A stretch of 64,000 nucleotides of DNA, taken from positions 1-64,000 of the forward strand of contig JANQEK010000037.1 in NCBI GenBank assembly GCA_028278405.1. Direction: 5' to 3'. Made by a program: the position numbers and the translations under genes. The stretch is from Nitrospinaceae bacterium. Its GTDB lineage: Bacteria > Nitrospinota > Nitrospinia > Nitrospinales > Nitrospinaceae. Positions 9,424 to 18,699 of this stretch are shown here, in pieces (positions within the stretch are counted from its first letter, which is position 1; each line of letters begins with the position of its first letter). Below the pieces are notes generated by a model. It worked only from the letters and a program-made list of their open reading frames with translations. It was not told the DNA's origin and searched no databases.

Positions 9424-10113
9424 TCAGGACTTGTTTCTGAGTTGCCACAGCAGACGCCGCACAGTCTTGCGTATGTTTTTGGCTTTATTCTGGTCCTTCA
9501 TCTCTTCCCGTGAGGCGATGCCCTGCTCAGTCAAAAACTCCCGGTAGTCGGAATCATCCCAAAGATCTTCTGGCAGGGCGCTGCGGTAGGCTCCGCGAAT
9601 CAGTTTTTGTAATTGCTCCTTGGAAAGTTTCGTTTTGGGGAGCGGCTGGGGAGCGGTTTGAGGAATACTTTTCTGGGCCGCGGCCCCGCGCACGGGCGGT
9701 TTGATCTGTTTCCGGGTGGGGGATATCGCGGCTGTGGGTGCCTGAGACGAGGCGCCTGTGTTGCGGTTCAAAATAATAACTTTCTGCAGTTTTGAATCGT
9801 CTCCAAAAAGTTCTATCCGGCTGAATTCGTCGAGCACCGGTTCCAGATTCAGGTTTCGGTTGGGTCCGGACTCCCTTAGTGGAACTTCCTCCTTCAGTAC
9901 CGGATCCGCTGCCTGGAACTGAACACCCGACTCCTGGGTCGCTCTTGGTAAAACCTGTCTCAAAGGAACATACTGCGTCGAGTTGTCTGGTGGTGGTGAA
10001 GTGCTCGGGATTGAGGGCATGGAAAAGGGCGTTGTTTGGGACACGGCATGCTCCGGCCACAGCATACCCATCAGTCCACAAACGCAAATCATTTTACACA
10101 ATGAATTCCGCAT
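9424..10113 (-). CDS. Secreted proline/glutamine-rich hypothetical protein
   Basis: 229 aa, not recognised. The N-terminus is a signal peptide (hydrophobic CVCGLMGMLW stretch ending HAVSQ). The middle is low-complexity and rich in Pro, Gln, Ser and Thr, likely disordered. The last 70 residues look folded and helical (KEQLQKLIRGAYRSALPEDL through a basic C-terminus). Starts at residue 1 or 8 are both possible; neither has a good ribosome binding site. It is convergent with the RND operon. Coding confidence rests on the signal peptide and consistent frame. Confidence 0.6.
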   Translation of the reverse strand: MRNSLCKMICVCGLMGMLWPEHAVSQTTPFSMPSIPSTSPPPDNSTQYVPLRQVLPRATQESGVQFQAADPVLKEEVPLRESGPNRNLNLEPVLDEFSRIELFGDDSKLQKVIILNRNTGASSQAPTAAISPTRKQIKPPVRGAAAQKSIPQTAPQPLPKTKLSKEQLQKLIRGAYRSALPEDLWDDSDYREFLTEQGIASREEMKDQNKAKNIRKTVRRLLWQLRNKS

Positions 10114-10408
10114 AAGCCCGATGAGATGAATTCGTTTGAGAAATGGAAACGTTCGTCGTCTCTGTCGTCATTATTGGTATCCGGGCATTTAAAATCAAGC
10201 AGTTTCAGGTCTTGGGTGAAATCATTCTTTCGGTTTTCCAGCCCCCGTGATTGGGGAGACAATCGCCAGCCTAATTTTTTGCATTGAAAATAGCGGAGTT
10301 AGAGCAGTTTTGGGGAGGGGGGAACTCTTTTAGAAATTACACATTATAATAAATAGTAAATGTAATTAAATTATTTCGCTCACCTTCACTCGTTAGGATG
10401 TACTGATT
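10114..10408. other. Intergenic region upstream of the Sel1 gene
   Basis: 295 bp, divergent between the proline-rich gene and the Sel1 gene. The right half is AT-rich and holds a TATAAT-like hexamer near 10343-10348 that could be the -10 box of the Sel1 gene, but no good -35 box is seen at 17 bp. No ORF or RNA is recognised. Confidence 0.35.
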
Positions 10409-11899
10409 ATGAGGAGTCTACGGCATTACTTCCAGAACGGTTTGACCGCTTACGCGTTAGCGGCGCTGTTATTCATTTTTCCTGTTGCGGCCGCGGCAGA
10501 AACGTTTAATGACGCGCTGAAAGCTTACAGCAAGAAAGACTACCAAACGGCCTTTCAAATCTACAAAAGTTTGGCCGAGCAGGGCAATCCCCGCGCGCAG
10601 AATAATCTCGGCAACATGTACGACGTGGGACAAGGGGTTGAGCAGGATTTAGAGCTGGCCGCCGCGTGGTACAAAAAAGCCGCCGAACAGGACCACGTCA
10701 TCGCCCAGTACAACCTCGGCAACATGTACGATGTCGGGCAGGGATTGCCGCAAAATTTTGAAGAAGCGAAGAGCTGGTACACACGTGCCGCGGAGAATGG
10801 ATATCCCAAGGCCCAGCACAACCTTGGTCTCATGTACAGTCGAGGGAAAGGCGTCGATAAGGATCTTGAGGAAGCCGCCGAGTGGTTCACCAAAGCCGCC
10901 GAACAGGGATTCGACAAGGCGCAGTTTAATCTGGGATACATGTATAAGGTGGGCGAAGGCGTTGCCAAGGATCCGACCCAGGCCGCCAAGTGGTTCCTCC
11001 GGGCTGCTGAGCAGGGCCACGCGAAGGCTCAGTTCAAGCTGGGTAACATGTATGACACCGGTGAAGGGGTGAAAAAGAATTTTGAGGAGGCGGCCAAGTG
11101 GTACAAGAAAGCCGCCGAGCAGGGTTTACCGCGGGCACAGTTCAACATCGGTAACATGTACGACTACGGCCAGGGTATCGAGCAGGATTACCAGCAGGCC
11201 GTCGAATGGTACGGCAAAGCCGCCGAACAAGGTCATGCCAGCAGCCAGAACAGTCTCGGCAACATGTACGATAAAGGACAAGGCGTTTCCAAGGATATGC
11301 AAACCGCCGCCGAGTGGTACACCAAAGCTGCCGAGCAAGGCCATACCTTGGCGCAGTACAACATTGCCACACTGTACCTCCATGGTCAGGGTGCCGAGCA
11401 AAGCGATGCCATGGCCATGAGCTGGTACCTGAAAGCCGCCGGGCAAGGCCACACCCCATCGCAAAACACGCTCGGGTTGATCTTCGACCAGGGCAAGGGT
11501 GTCACGAAAAATCCGGTCGTCGCCGCACAGTGGTACACCAAAGCCGCCGAAGGAGGACTGGCACTGGCACAGTTCAACATCGCTACCATGTACGAACTCG
11601 GCGAAGGCGTCACACAGGACTTTGTGAAAGCAGCCGAGTGGTATCAGAAAGCCGCCGACCAAGGTCACGGCAAGGCGCAGGTCTCACTCGGCGCGTTGTA
11701 CCACCAGGGGAAAGGCGTCGCGCAGGATTTGGTGAAGGCGCATATGTGGTACGACCTCGCAGCGGCACAGTTGAAAGATAGCAAGTACAAGGACCGTGCC
11801 GTCAAAAACCGCGATACAGTGACCAAACACATGAGCCCGGTACAGGTGGCGAAAGCCAAGCAGATGGCCATGGATTGGGAATTCAGGAAAGGGAAATGA
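10409..11899 (+). CDS. Exported Sel1-like (TPR-type) repeat protein
   Basis: 496 aa with a signal peptide ending at VAAAAE. The mature protein contains eleven consecutive 36-residue Sel1 repeats (pattern AQxNLGxMYxxGxGVxxDxxxAAxWYxKAAEQG) from about residue 52 to 448, after one partial repeat. A short basic tail follows. Sel1 repeats form alpha/alpha solenoids that scaffold protein-protein contacts; the partner is unknown. The near-identical repeats make recombination-driven copy-number change likely. A strong terminator lies about 70 bp after the stop. Confidence 0.9.
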   Translation: MRSLRHYFQNGLTAYALAALLFIFPVAAAAETFNDALKAYSKKDYQTAFQIYKSLAEQGNPRAQNNLGNMYDVGQGVEQDLELAAAWYKKAAEQDHVIAQYNLGNMYDVGQGLPQNFEEAKSWYTRAAENGYPKAQHNLGLMYSRGKGVDKDLEEAAEWFTKAAEQGFDKAQFNLGYMYKVGEGVAKDPTQAAKWFLRAAEQGHAKAQFKLGNMYDTGEGVKKNFEEAAKWYKKAAEQGLPRAQFNIGNMYDYGQGIEQDYQQAVEWYGKAAEQGHASSQNSLGNMYDKGQGVSKDMQTAAEWYTKAAEQGHTLAQYNIATLYLHGQGAEQSDAMAMSWYLKAAGQGHTPSQNTLGLIFDQGKGVTKNPVVAAQWYTKAAEGGLALAQFNIATMYELGEGVTQDFVKAAEWYQKAADQGHGKAQVSLGALYHQGKGVAQDLVKAHMWYDLAAAQLKDSKYKDRAVKNRDTVTKHMSPVQVAKAKQMAMDWEFRKGK

Positions 11900-11965
11900 C
11901 CGAGGACAGGTTGTTTTCCCAGGGGCTGGGCCGGTCCCCCCATCGGACCCGGCTCCACCAAATAC

Positions 11966-12000
11966 AAAAAGGGTTGAGGAGATTTCCTCAACCCTTTTTT
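11966..12000. terminator. Bidirectional intrinsic terminator
   Basis: A perfect 10-bp stem GGGTTGAGGA / TCCTCAACCC with a GATT loop, preceded by AAAAA and followed by TTTTTT. It sits between the convergent Sel1 and pentapeptide genes and can stop transcription from both sides. Confidence 0.9.
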
Positions 12001-12046
12001 ACTTTATAAAGATGGTTCTTTTTAAATTTTGTATCGGGAGCAATTG

Positions 12047-12451
12047 CTAACTTCCGACGTTGGGCATTTTTTCTTTGAAGGCACGAGGGATCTTAGTTGT
12101 CTCGTCGACTTTGGCGGAGCGGATTTGCTGTATGGTCAGGCCTTTGACCATGCTGATGTCGGTGTTACGGAAATCGGCGCCGGTGACGTCGGCTTTCGTG
12201 AAATCGGCGGAATTGAGCTTGGTACGCGACAGTTTGGCGTCGACTAATTTAGCTCCACTCAAATTAGCCTCGACGAGGTTGGCTTCGCTGAGGTTTGCGG
12301 ATATCAAATCGGCATTGGTTAAGTTGGCGGCGCGCATGTTGGCGCGGACGAGGTTGGCTCCACCCAATTTTTGTCGGGCAAGGTTGGCTCGGTTGAGGTT
12401 TCTCTTATTCAATTCGGCGAGACGACGATCCGATTGCTTTTCTTTGGGCAT
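12047..12451 (-). CDS. Pentapeptide-repeat protein, copy 1
   Basis: 134 aa, cytoplasmic (no signal peptide). After a charged N-terminus (MPKEKQSDRRLAELNKR) there are about 14 tandem pentapeptides of the A(N/D)LxX type (RANLA, GANLV, RANMR, AANLT, NADLI and so on), which build a right-handed quadrilateral beta-helix. A 30-residue tail ends in PRAFKEKMPNVGS. Its paralogue lies 163 bp upstream in the same orientation, so the pair arose by tandem duplication. The role is unknown; some family members mimic DNA and protect gyrase, but nothing here shows that. Confidence 0.85.
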   Translation of the reverse strand: MPKEKQSDRRLAELNKRNLNRANLARQKLGGANLVRANMRAANLTNADLISANLSEANLVEANLSGAKLVDAKLSRTKLNSADFTKADVTGADFRNTDISMVKGLTIQQIRSAKVDETTKIPRAFKEKMPNVGS

Positions 12452-12614
12452 ATGCTTTCTATAAACTCTTCAGCGGAATTCCCCGCACATCCTATTGAAA
12501 CCACTCATGCTATTCGGCGAATCGCCGCAAACAAAAATTATAACCCAGAATCACCCGGGGGAAAAATTCGTTCCGCACTTTTGAGGAGGTAAAATAATGG
12601 TGTTACCGCGATTT

Positions 12615-12998
12615 TTATTTGAACGCGCGGGGGAGCGTGGTGTTTTCGTTGACTTGTGCGGAGGCAAGCTGTTGCAGGGTGAGGCCCTTGACGGTGCTGA
12701 GATCCGCGTTTCTGAAATCAGCGCCTGCAACATCTGCTCTGGAGAAGTCGGCGCCACTGAGGCTGGCACGCGACAGTTTAGCGTCGACCAGGTTGGCGCC
12801 GCTCATATTGGCTTCGGTCAGATTGGCCTCAATGAGGTTGGCACAGGCCAGGTCAGCATCACTCAAATTGGCACCGCGCAGGTTGGCGCGGGTGAGATTG
12901 GCCCCGGTTAGCTTTTGCCGACTCAGGTTGGCCCGGCTCAGGCTTCTTTTATTCAACTCAGCGACCCTGCGATCGGATTGTTGTCTTTCTTTTAGCAT
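12615..12998 (-). CDS. Pentapeptide-repeat protein, copy 2
   Basis: 127 aa from an ATG at 12998 with GGGGAG five nt upstream. The first residues (MLKERQQSDRRVAELNKR) match the start of copy 1, which supports this start over an ATG 33 nt further upstream. Pentapeptide register and C-terminal tail (LSTVKGLTLQQLASAQV, ending PRAFK) parallel copy 1, but the last eight residues are missing. The two copies are clearly homologous yet well diverged. Copy 2 is first in the transcription direction. Confidence 0.85.
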   Translation of the reverse strand: MLKERQQSDRRVAELNKRSLSRANLSRQKLTGANLTRANLRGANLSDADLACANLIEANLTEANMSGANLVDAKLSRASLSGADFSRADVAGADFRNADLSTVKGLTLQQLASAQVNENTTLPRAFK

Positions 12999-13031
12999 AC
13001 GTCTCCCCACCTTGATTTGCGGAGCCCCCAA

Positions 13032-13474
13032 TGGTGCTAAACTATCGTTTTAGTATATGTTTTTTTGCATTACACTCAAGGTAAATCGAAGCCACTTATT
13101 TGATATTCCGATATTTTGGGTAAAAAAGCTCTGTATCCTCCCCACTTAAAAAAACAGAGGCTTGCACCTAATTTTGGTAGAAATTCATGATCCGGTAGGC
13201 GGAGCAGTCGTCTTAGTCCTCGGTGGAAACTCCTGAGTTCAGAACCAGCACCAGTCCGCGGCCATGGATGGTTCGCGGAAGGAATTTAGTTTCCATGTAG
13301 CCGTGAACCGTCCGTTGAACCCTAATCGACGTCAGGTTTATCCTCGATGGAATAAACTGCTTTTAATTTAGTAGGCAGGCCTTATACTTTTTATACGGGA
13401 CAAACCTTTGATTCAAAGCGCTTTCCATATAAGGGCGGCTTAACCCGCTCTGAAAACCCTAACGATTCTTCTCA
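13032..13474. other. Intergenic region with a possible gene or repeat relic
   Basis: About 440 bp with no convincing gene. On the minus strand the frame ending at a TAA at 13213-13215 is open for 48 codons, with an ATG at 13296 giving a 27-residue peptide (METKFLPRTIHGRG at its start). The peptide looks protein-like, but there is no ribosome binding site. It could be the tail of a dead gene or part of a dispersed repeat. An inverted repeat CTCTGT/ACAGAG lies near 13130-13160. Confidence 0.3.
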
Positions 13475-13504
13475 ATGAACATCATTCACACCCGAGAAAA
13501 AACC

Positions 13505-15733
13505 ATGACACGTATCTTTACGTCCAGTTGGGTTCCTTACGGAATCGTGGTTTTGTTTTGTTTAGGGTTGGAATCTCTTTTGCTTGGATTGGGATGGACC
13601 GATCTGGGTGTGCCCTACCTGTATCATTATGATTATTTATATTTCAGCGCAATCGCCAAAGGGGTGTTGGAGCACGGATGGTATCTGCATAATCCTAATC
13701 TTGGTGCACCGGGAGGTTTGGCGACCCACGATTATTCAGGGGCTTCCAATGTGGATTTCCTGATCATCAAGTGTATCTCCCTGTTTACATCGAATTGGGC
13801 AAAGGCGTTGAATATGTTTTATGTGGTTACGTTTCCTTTGGCGGCTGTTTCCGCTTTGGCGGTATTTCGTCATTTTAAGATTTCCTTACCCGTAGCCATC
13901 ACCGGGAGTTTGCTGTTTGCGTTTGCCCCTTATCATTTTCTTCGCTTGCTGCATGTCACGTACACGAATTATTTTTTTGTCCCTCTGATAACGCTGGTTT
14001 TGCTATGGATCCTGAACGGTGAACGCCTGATCGTTTTCCGCAGCGATTCCGGTCGCTGGAAGTTCAATATAAAGTCCGGTATGGCTCTGGGGTGTCTCTT
14101 GGTTGCATTGCTGGTTTCCGGCTCGGGGGTCTACTACGCTTTCTTTTCCTGTTTTTTTCTGGTTCTTGCGGGAGGAATGGCATTTATCGACAAGCGCGAT
14201 GCAGCGGGCTTGTTCACTTCCTGGATCCTGATCGGGGTCATCTGCACCTCGCTGGTCCTGCAGATGGGTCCTTCCTGGATTTACAAGATGAAGCACGGAC
14301 CCAATCCGCTGGTGACACAATTCGCACCCACGGAAACCGAAAATTATGGCTTGAAAATCATTCAATTGCTCCTGCCCGTACAAGAACACCGCATCACCTC
14401 GTGGGCGAATCTTCGAGAATGGTATGACAGCACGGCTCCACTGAGCAACGAGAACCGTCATACGGCCCTGGGGGTGGCGGGTTCCGTGGGGTTTCTGGCT
14501 CTCCTTATCGGGCTGTTCCGCAGGAGGAGTGACGGGCCTCAAGAGGATTTGAAATGGCCCCTGGCGAGATTGAACATCGGCGCTGTGTTGCTGGCCTCGG
14601 TTGGCGGGTTCAGTTCCCTTTTTTCTTATTTGGTCAGTTCGCAGATCCGTGCGTACAACCGGATCGGTATTTTTATTGAATTTTTTGCAATTTTTGCTTT
14701 GGTGTTGATACTGGTCCGTGTCTACGACAAATTGTTGAAAGCACGATCCTCCCGGCTTCTGGGCTATTCGCTGTGTGGGATGGTGCTGGTGTTCGGTCTG
14801 TTGGACCAGATTCCCACGGAATTTAAACCTCCTTATCCCGACGTCCGGAAGCAATTTAATTGGGACGCCGACTTTTTTTCCCGTATTGAGCAAGCTCTTC
14901 CCGAGAATGAGATGGTGTTCCAATTGCCTTACGTGCCTTTTCCCATCAGTCAACCGTTTAACCAAATGGGCCCTTATGAACATATTCGGGGTTATCTGCA
15001 TACCCGAAAAGTGCGCTGGAGCTATGGCGCTCTCAACGGTCGGGAAACGCAGATTTGGCAACAAAGCATTTCCCAGTTACCGCTGCAGAAACTGGTGGAT
15101 ATTGTGGCGATTTCGGGATTTAAGGGGATTTACCTCAACCGTCGGGGATATCCCGATGAAGGGGAGAAGACAGTAAGTGAATTGTCCGAGATATTGAAAA
15201 CCCAACCCATGACAAGCTCTGATGGGTGGCAGGTTTTTTTCAACCTGGAGTCGTATGTCCAAAAGCTGAAAAAACAAGTTTCAGCAAACCAGTGGCAAAG
15301 CCTGCAACAAACAGTTCTTACTGATCCTTTGAGCTATGCAGGGGAAAACCTGTTCAAACCTTCGCAGGTGGTCACCCATGCCGCGGGTTTTGTTGAAGTG
15401 GTTAATCCCCGGTCTGGGGGACCGAAAAAACTGATACTTGTCGGGGGGTGGGCGGTGGACCCGCAAACCCGGACGCCAGTCAAAAAATTGATGGTGGTTC
15501 ATGAGGGGAAAGCAAGCCAGATATTTATTTCTCAGCAGGTGCCTCGCTTGGATATCGCCCGTATGTTTAAAACGGATATCGCTCGCAAATCACAGTGGAG
15601 TGTGGTGCTGGATACCCGCGCATGGGGACCGGGAAAGCACTCGTTTGAAATTTATGCAATGTTAACGGGGGATCGACTGGGCAAGTTGGGGGGATGCAGT
15701 ACCAAATGCAATATAACGCTCTCTTCTCAATAA
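13505..15733 (+). CDS. Large polytopic membrane protein, GT-C glycosyltransferase-like
   Basis: 742 aa. The first two thirds contain roughly ten hydrophobic helices; a soluble periplasmic C-terminal part follows (about residues 460-742). An acidic patch after the first helix (YHYDYLYF, then HNPNLGAPGG) resembles the first extracytoplasmic loop of GT-C lipid-linked sugar transferases and the YfhO/ArnT group. It may transfer a sugar to a cell-surface polymer, but no catalytic motif is certain. The ATG at 13505 gives a normal membrane-anchor start; an ATG at 13475 would add ten residues. No glycan genes adjoin it. Confidence 0.7.
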   Translation: MTRIFTSSWVPYGIVVLFCLGLESLLLGLGWTDLGVPYLYHYDYLYFSAIAKGVLEHGWYLHNPNLGAPGGLATHDYSGASNVDFLIIKCISLFTSNWAKALNMFYVVTFPLAAVSALAVFRHFKISLPVAITGSLLFAFAPYHFLRLLHVTYTNYFFVPLITLVLLWILNGERLIVFRSDSGRWKFNIKSGMALGCLLVALLVSGSGVYYAFFSCFFLVLAGGMAFIDKRDAAGLFTSWILIGVICTSLVLQMGPSWIYKMKHGPNPLVTQFAPTETENYGLKIIQLLLPVQEHRITSWANLREWYDSTAPLSNENRHTALGVAGSVGFLALLIGLFRRRSDGPQEDLKWPLARLNIGAVLLASVGGFSSLFSYLVSSQIRAYNRIGIFIEFFAIFALVLILVRVYDKLLKARSSRLLGYSLCGMVLVFGLLDQIPTEFKPPYPDVRKQFNWDADFFSRIEQALPENEMVFQLPYVPFPISQPFNQMGPYEHIRGYLHTRKVRWSYGALNGRETQIWQQSISQLPLQKLVDIVAISGFKGIYLNRRGYPDEGEKTVSELSEILKTQPMTSSDGWQVFFNLESYVQKLKKQVSANQWQSLQQTVLTDPLSYAGENLFKPSQVVTHAAGFVEVVNPRSGGPKKLILVGGWAVDPQTRTPVKKLMVVHEGKASQIFISQQVPRLDIARMFKTDIARKSQWSVVLDTRAWGPGKHSFEIYAMLTGDRLGKLGGCSTKCNITLSSQ

Positions 15734-15740
15734 AGCTGGA

Positions 15741-16193
15741 TCAGGAGGTCGTGTCTTTCAAAGCGGAAATATTGGCAGCTTTGATCGCGTCGAGAATCAT
15801 CAACAATCGTTTTTCATCCAGTTTGTAAACTCCGGAAACAATATCGCGGATGAAAGCATCCACCGTACTTGGTACGGGTTCGAAATTTGCTTCATCAACC
15901 TCCAGTACGTCTCCCACCGAATCCACCATAAAACTGACGACTTCATTATTGATCCGGGTGACCACGTTCATGGAGTTTTTAATATTCTTGCCGGGTGGGA
16001 GATGCATACGGCTGCGAAGGTTGATGGCGGTGATGATTTGTCCGCGCAGATTGATCAATCCCTGAATTTCCGGTGGAGCCAGCGGTACCTCGGTTAAATC
16101 CTGATATCTCAGTACCTCCTGCACGTCGAGCACCTCGATGCCGAGCATAATGTCGTCCAGATAAAAAGTGCAATATTGCTTGGGTCCGCTCAA
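15741..16193 (-). CDS. cheW: CheW-like chemotaxis coupling protein
   Basis: 150 aa, a single CheW domain. It starts with QYCTFYLDDIMLGIEVLDVQEV and has the core IQGLINLRGQIITAINLR, which contacts receptors and the CheA P5 domain. Length is standard. It would couple chemoreceptors to CheA, but no receptor, CheA or CheY gene is in the window. It is convergent with the membrane protein, seven bp apart. Confidence 0.92.
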   Translation of the reverse strand: MSGPKQYCTFYLDDIMLGIEVLDVQEVLRYQDLTEVPLAPPEIQGLINLRGQIITAINLRSRMHLPPGKNIKNSMNVVTRINNEVVSFMVDSVGDVLEVDEANFEPVPSTVDAFIRDIVSGVYKLDEKRLLMILDAIKAANISALKDTTS

Positions 16194-16424
16194 TGGAAGA
16201 TTCCTTTCAATGGATTATGCGTCCTTTACCCGGAATGAGGGTGACTCAAGCAGTAGACACGATTTTTCAATAAAAATCAAATTAACTGTGTATGTTATTT
16301 TGTTTATTTTCTCTGGACGTTGGGTTAGACTAAGTTATTGGATTATAAACCAAAATAAAGGATTTGGTTTACTCCGGTTCCGGCAGTTCACCAAGTTACC
16401 CTTTTTATTTGGGAGGAAAGCCCA

Positions 16425-17120
16425 ATGGGAGTCAGGCAAACAATCAGCGGATTTCGAAAATTTGGATTACGATTCGTGATCGGAGCATTGTTTCTAATAC
16501 TACCGGTCCAGGCTCACGCTGGAGTATTCGGAGTTGGCGTGACGGCCAAAGGCGGGACCACCGGCTTGGGCGGCGACCTGACTGTACCCCTGGTCAGTAA
16601 TTGGCTGAACCTGAGAGCCGGTTACAATTTTGGAGAGTTGCGTCCTTCCATCACTGAAGCGGGGATCAAATATAAAGCCGACGTGCATTTTGAATCGATT
16701 CCCATTCTTTTGGACTTCCATCCCTTTCATGGAATGTTTCGAATCACCGGGGGTGTGTTTTACAACAAAAATGAAATGGACTTATCATCCACTGTGAACG
16801 CTAGTGATGTGGGCTTGGGATTGGGTGTCGGTACTGCGACGTTGAATGCCAATGTCTCCTGGTCCAAGGAATGGGCTCCTTATCTGGGAATTGGTATAGG
16901 TAATGCAGCGGATGACAATACCCTCGATTTACCGGTCGCTATCGGGTTTTCACTGGATATCGGAGCGTTCTACCAAGGCAGTCCCAATGTTGGTTTAACA
17001 GACAGTTCCGGTCTGGTCCCTTTATCGGATTTATTGGCAGAACAGGCTCAACTCGAAGATGATTTGAGCGGATTCAAATTCTACCCGGTTCTCACGCTGG
17101 GGATTCACATTCGCTTCTGA
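16425..17120 (+). CDS. Outer-membrane beta-barrel family protein
   Basis: 231 aa with a signal peptide cleaved after VQAHA. The mature part alternates polar and hydrophobic residues in amphipathic strands, is Gly-rich, and ends in the aromatic IHIRF typical of barrels inserted by BamA. GGAGGAAAG lies seven nt before the ATG. The function is unknown. The 230 bp upstream, shared with cheW, is AT-rich and probably contains both promoters. Confidence 0.75.
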   Translation: MGVRQTISGFRKFGLRFVIGALFLILPVQAHAGVFGVGVTAKGGTTGLGGDLTVPLVSNWLNLRAGYNFGELRPSITEAGIKYKADVHFESIPILLDFHPFHGMFRITGGVFYNKNEMDLSSTVNASDVGLGLGVGTATLNANVSWSKEWAPYLGIGIGNAADDNTLDLPVAIGFSLDIGAFYQGSPNVGLTDSSGLVPLSDLLAEQAQLEDDLSGFKFYPVLTLGIHIRF

Positions 17121-17132
17121 TTCAGACATTCC

Positions 17133-17873
17133 CTATTGAATAATCAAAACTTTTAAGTTTGGCAGGTCTGCTTTCTGTTCCAGGGCCGGAATCTGTTCAT
17201 GGTTTACGGCGTTGGCCGTAAGGTCCAGGTACTCCAGATTCGAAAGATGCTTGGATTGGAGCAGGGCTTCGATTCCTTTCGGACTGATTTTGTTACGGGA
17301 CAGGTCCAGCCGCTTGAGATTCTTAAGATGCGGCGAATTGGCAACGGCGATGGCTCCTGTATCACTCACCTCATTTGCCCCCAGGTCCAGTAGAGTGACT
17401 TGTCCCATCTTCTTGGATTGCACCAGAAGCTTCACCCCTTCGTCTCCCAACTGGTTTCTCATCAGGATAAGTTCCGTGAGATTATTGAAGTGGGTCGATC
17501 CGACCAGGCTTTTAATCCCATCGGCGGTGACCTGGTTGTCCCACAAAAAAAGCTTTTCAACGTGTTGAAATGTTGGTGATTCCGCAAGGATTTCCACGCC
17601 CTCGTCTCCCAGCTTGTTCCTCATCAAAGCCAGAGACCGGACATTTTTCACTCCTTCGGTTTTAGCCAGGATGCGAACTCCTTTGACGCCGATTCTTTTG
17701 TTTTGCAGGCTGACACTCTCTCCGTTTTCGCTGGTCCCCTTTTCGATGAGCTTGGGCAGGTCTACCGCCTTGGAGCTGGCGCCGGTAACGCCATCGTATC
17801 CGGATCGGCAGGAGGGCAGGAGCATTCCAAGGGTCAATACGAACAGGCCGAGAAATTTACAGTGTTTCATCAT
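17133..17873 (-). CDS. Leucine-rich-repeat lipoprotein (RNase-inhibitor type)
   Basis: 246 aa. The N-terminal signal ends in LLPSC, a lipobox, so it is likely membrane-anchored. About seven LRR units of 24-27 residues follow (consensus LxxLxLxxNxLGDEGVxxL), spaced like ribonuclease-inhibitor LRRs, for example LALMRNKLGDEGVEIL and LFLWDNQVTADGIKSL. This fold serves protein-protein contact. It is co-oriented with the SUMF1-like gene upstream and may be co-transcribed. Confidence 0.85.
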   Translation of the reverse strand: MMKHCKFLGLFVLTLGMLLPSCRSGYDGVTGASSKAVDLPKLIEKGTSENGESVSLQNKRIGVKGVRILAKTEGVKNVRSLALMRNKLGDEGVEILAESPTFQHVEKLFLWDNQVTADGIKSLVGSTHFNNLTELILMRNQLGDEGVKLLVQSKKMGQVTLLDLGANEVSDTGAIAVANSPHLKNLKRLDLSRNKISPKGIEALLQSKHLSNLEYLDLTANAVNHEQIPALEQKADLPNLKVLIIQ

Positions 17874-17915
17874 GACGTTACCTTTATAGATCGATGTTCA
17901 TGTTTCCACATTAAA

Positions 17916-18689
17916 CTATTTTGCGCACCGGAAGCCGAGGTAATTATTACGACGGTCCGGAAGACTTTTACCCCGCACGGTGATTCGCGCCAGATCCATG
18001 TTGGAAAACCACGAGCCACCTTTAATCACCCGGAACTGTTGTCCGTAAAAATCGTTGGGATAGGTATTCCCTGGATGCGGCCGGTACCAGTCCGCCGTCC
18101 ATTCCCAGACATTACCCGCCATATCTCGGATCCCATAAGGACTTTCGCCAAAATGCTTGAGGCCGACAGGTGCCGAATAGCGGTAACCGTCTTTTTTGCC
18201 TCGAATATTGGCTTTTTTCTCGTCGGGTTCGTTGCCCCAGGGATAATAACGGCTGTCTGCGCCCCGCGCCGCTTTTTCCCACTCCGCTTCTGAGGGGAGC
18301 CGCTTTCCCACGGTTGCGCAATAATCCGCCGCTTCCTGCCAGTTAACCCCCACGACCGGTTGGTGGTCCTGATTGAACCGTTCGTTGTCCATGTACTTGG
18401 GCGCGGGTTTTCCGGTTTGCGTCATATACAAACGGTATTGACCTACGGTCACTTCAGTGATGTCAATTTTATAAGCCGGCAAATGAACGGTGTGCGCGGG
18501 AGTTTCATCCCGGTAATAATCCAGGGATTCGGAGAAGAAAGTTTTTGCCGCCCATTGAATATCTTTCTCGGAACTTCCCATGGTGAATTCTCCGGGCGCA
18601 ATGGTGATCATTTCCGTAGGTGGGACGGATGGCCCGGCAGTCAGGGGGGGCGCGATGAGCAACAGAATCAGCCCAAGGGTTCCCTTCAT
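17916..18689 (-). CDS. SUMF1/FGE-fold secreted protein, probably non-catalytic
   Basis: 257 aa with a signal peptide ending LTAG. The whole mature part is a formylglycine-generating-enzyme (SUMF1) domain: ITIAPGEFTMGSS, VTVGQYRLY, RLPSEAEWEKAARG, DMAGNVWEWTADWY, VIKGGSWF, and the terminal YLGFRCAK. Real FGEs have two catalytic cysteines after the GGS motif; here that stretch (SNMDLARITVRGKS) has none. It is therefore more likely a binding or structural member of the superfamily than a sulfatase activator. It lies between leuD and the LRR lipoprotein on the same strand. Confidence 0.88.
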   Translation of the reverse strand: MKGTLGLILLLIAPPLTAGPSVPPTEMITIAPGEFTMGSSEKDIQWAAKTFFSESLDYYRDETPAHTVHLPAYKIDITEVTVGQYRLYMTQTGKPAPKYMDNERFNQDHQPVVGVNWQEAADYCATVGKRLPSEAEWEKAARGADSRYYPWGNEPDEKKANIRGKKDGYRYSAPVGLKHFGESPYGIRDMAGNVWEWTADWYRPHPGNTYPNDFYGQQFRVIKGGSWFSNMDLARITVRGKSLPDRRNNYLGFRCAK

Positions 18690-18699
18690 AAGCTTTGCC

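Noticed and set aside
10561-11668. Long open frames antisense and in other frames of the Sel1 gene
   Set aside because: Produced by the internal repeats; each has repetitive, non-protein-like composition.
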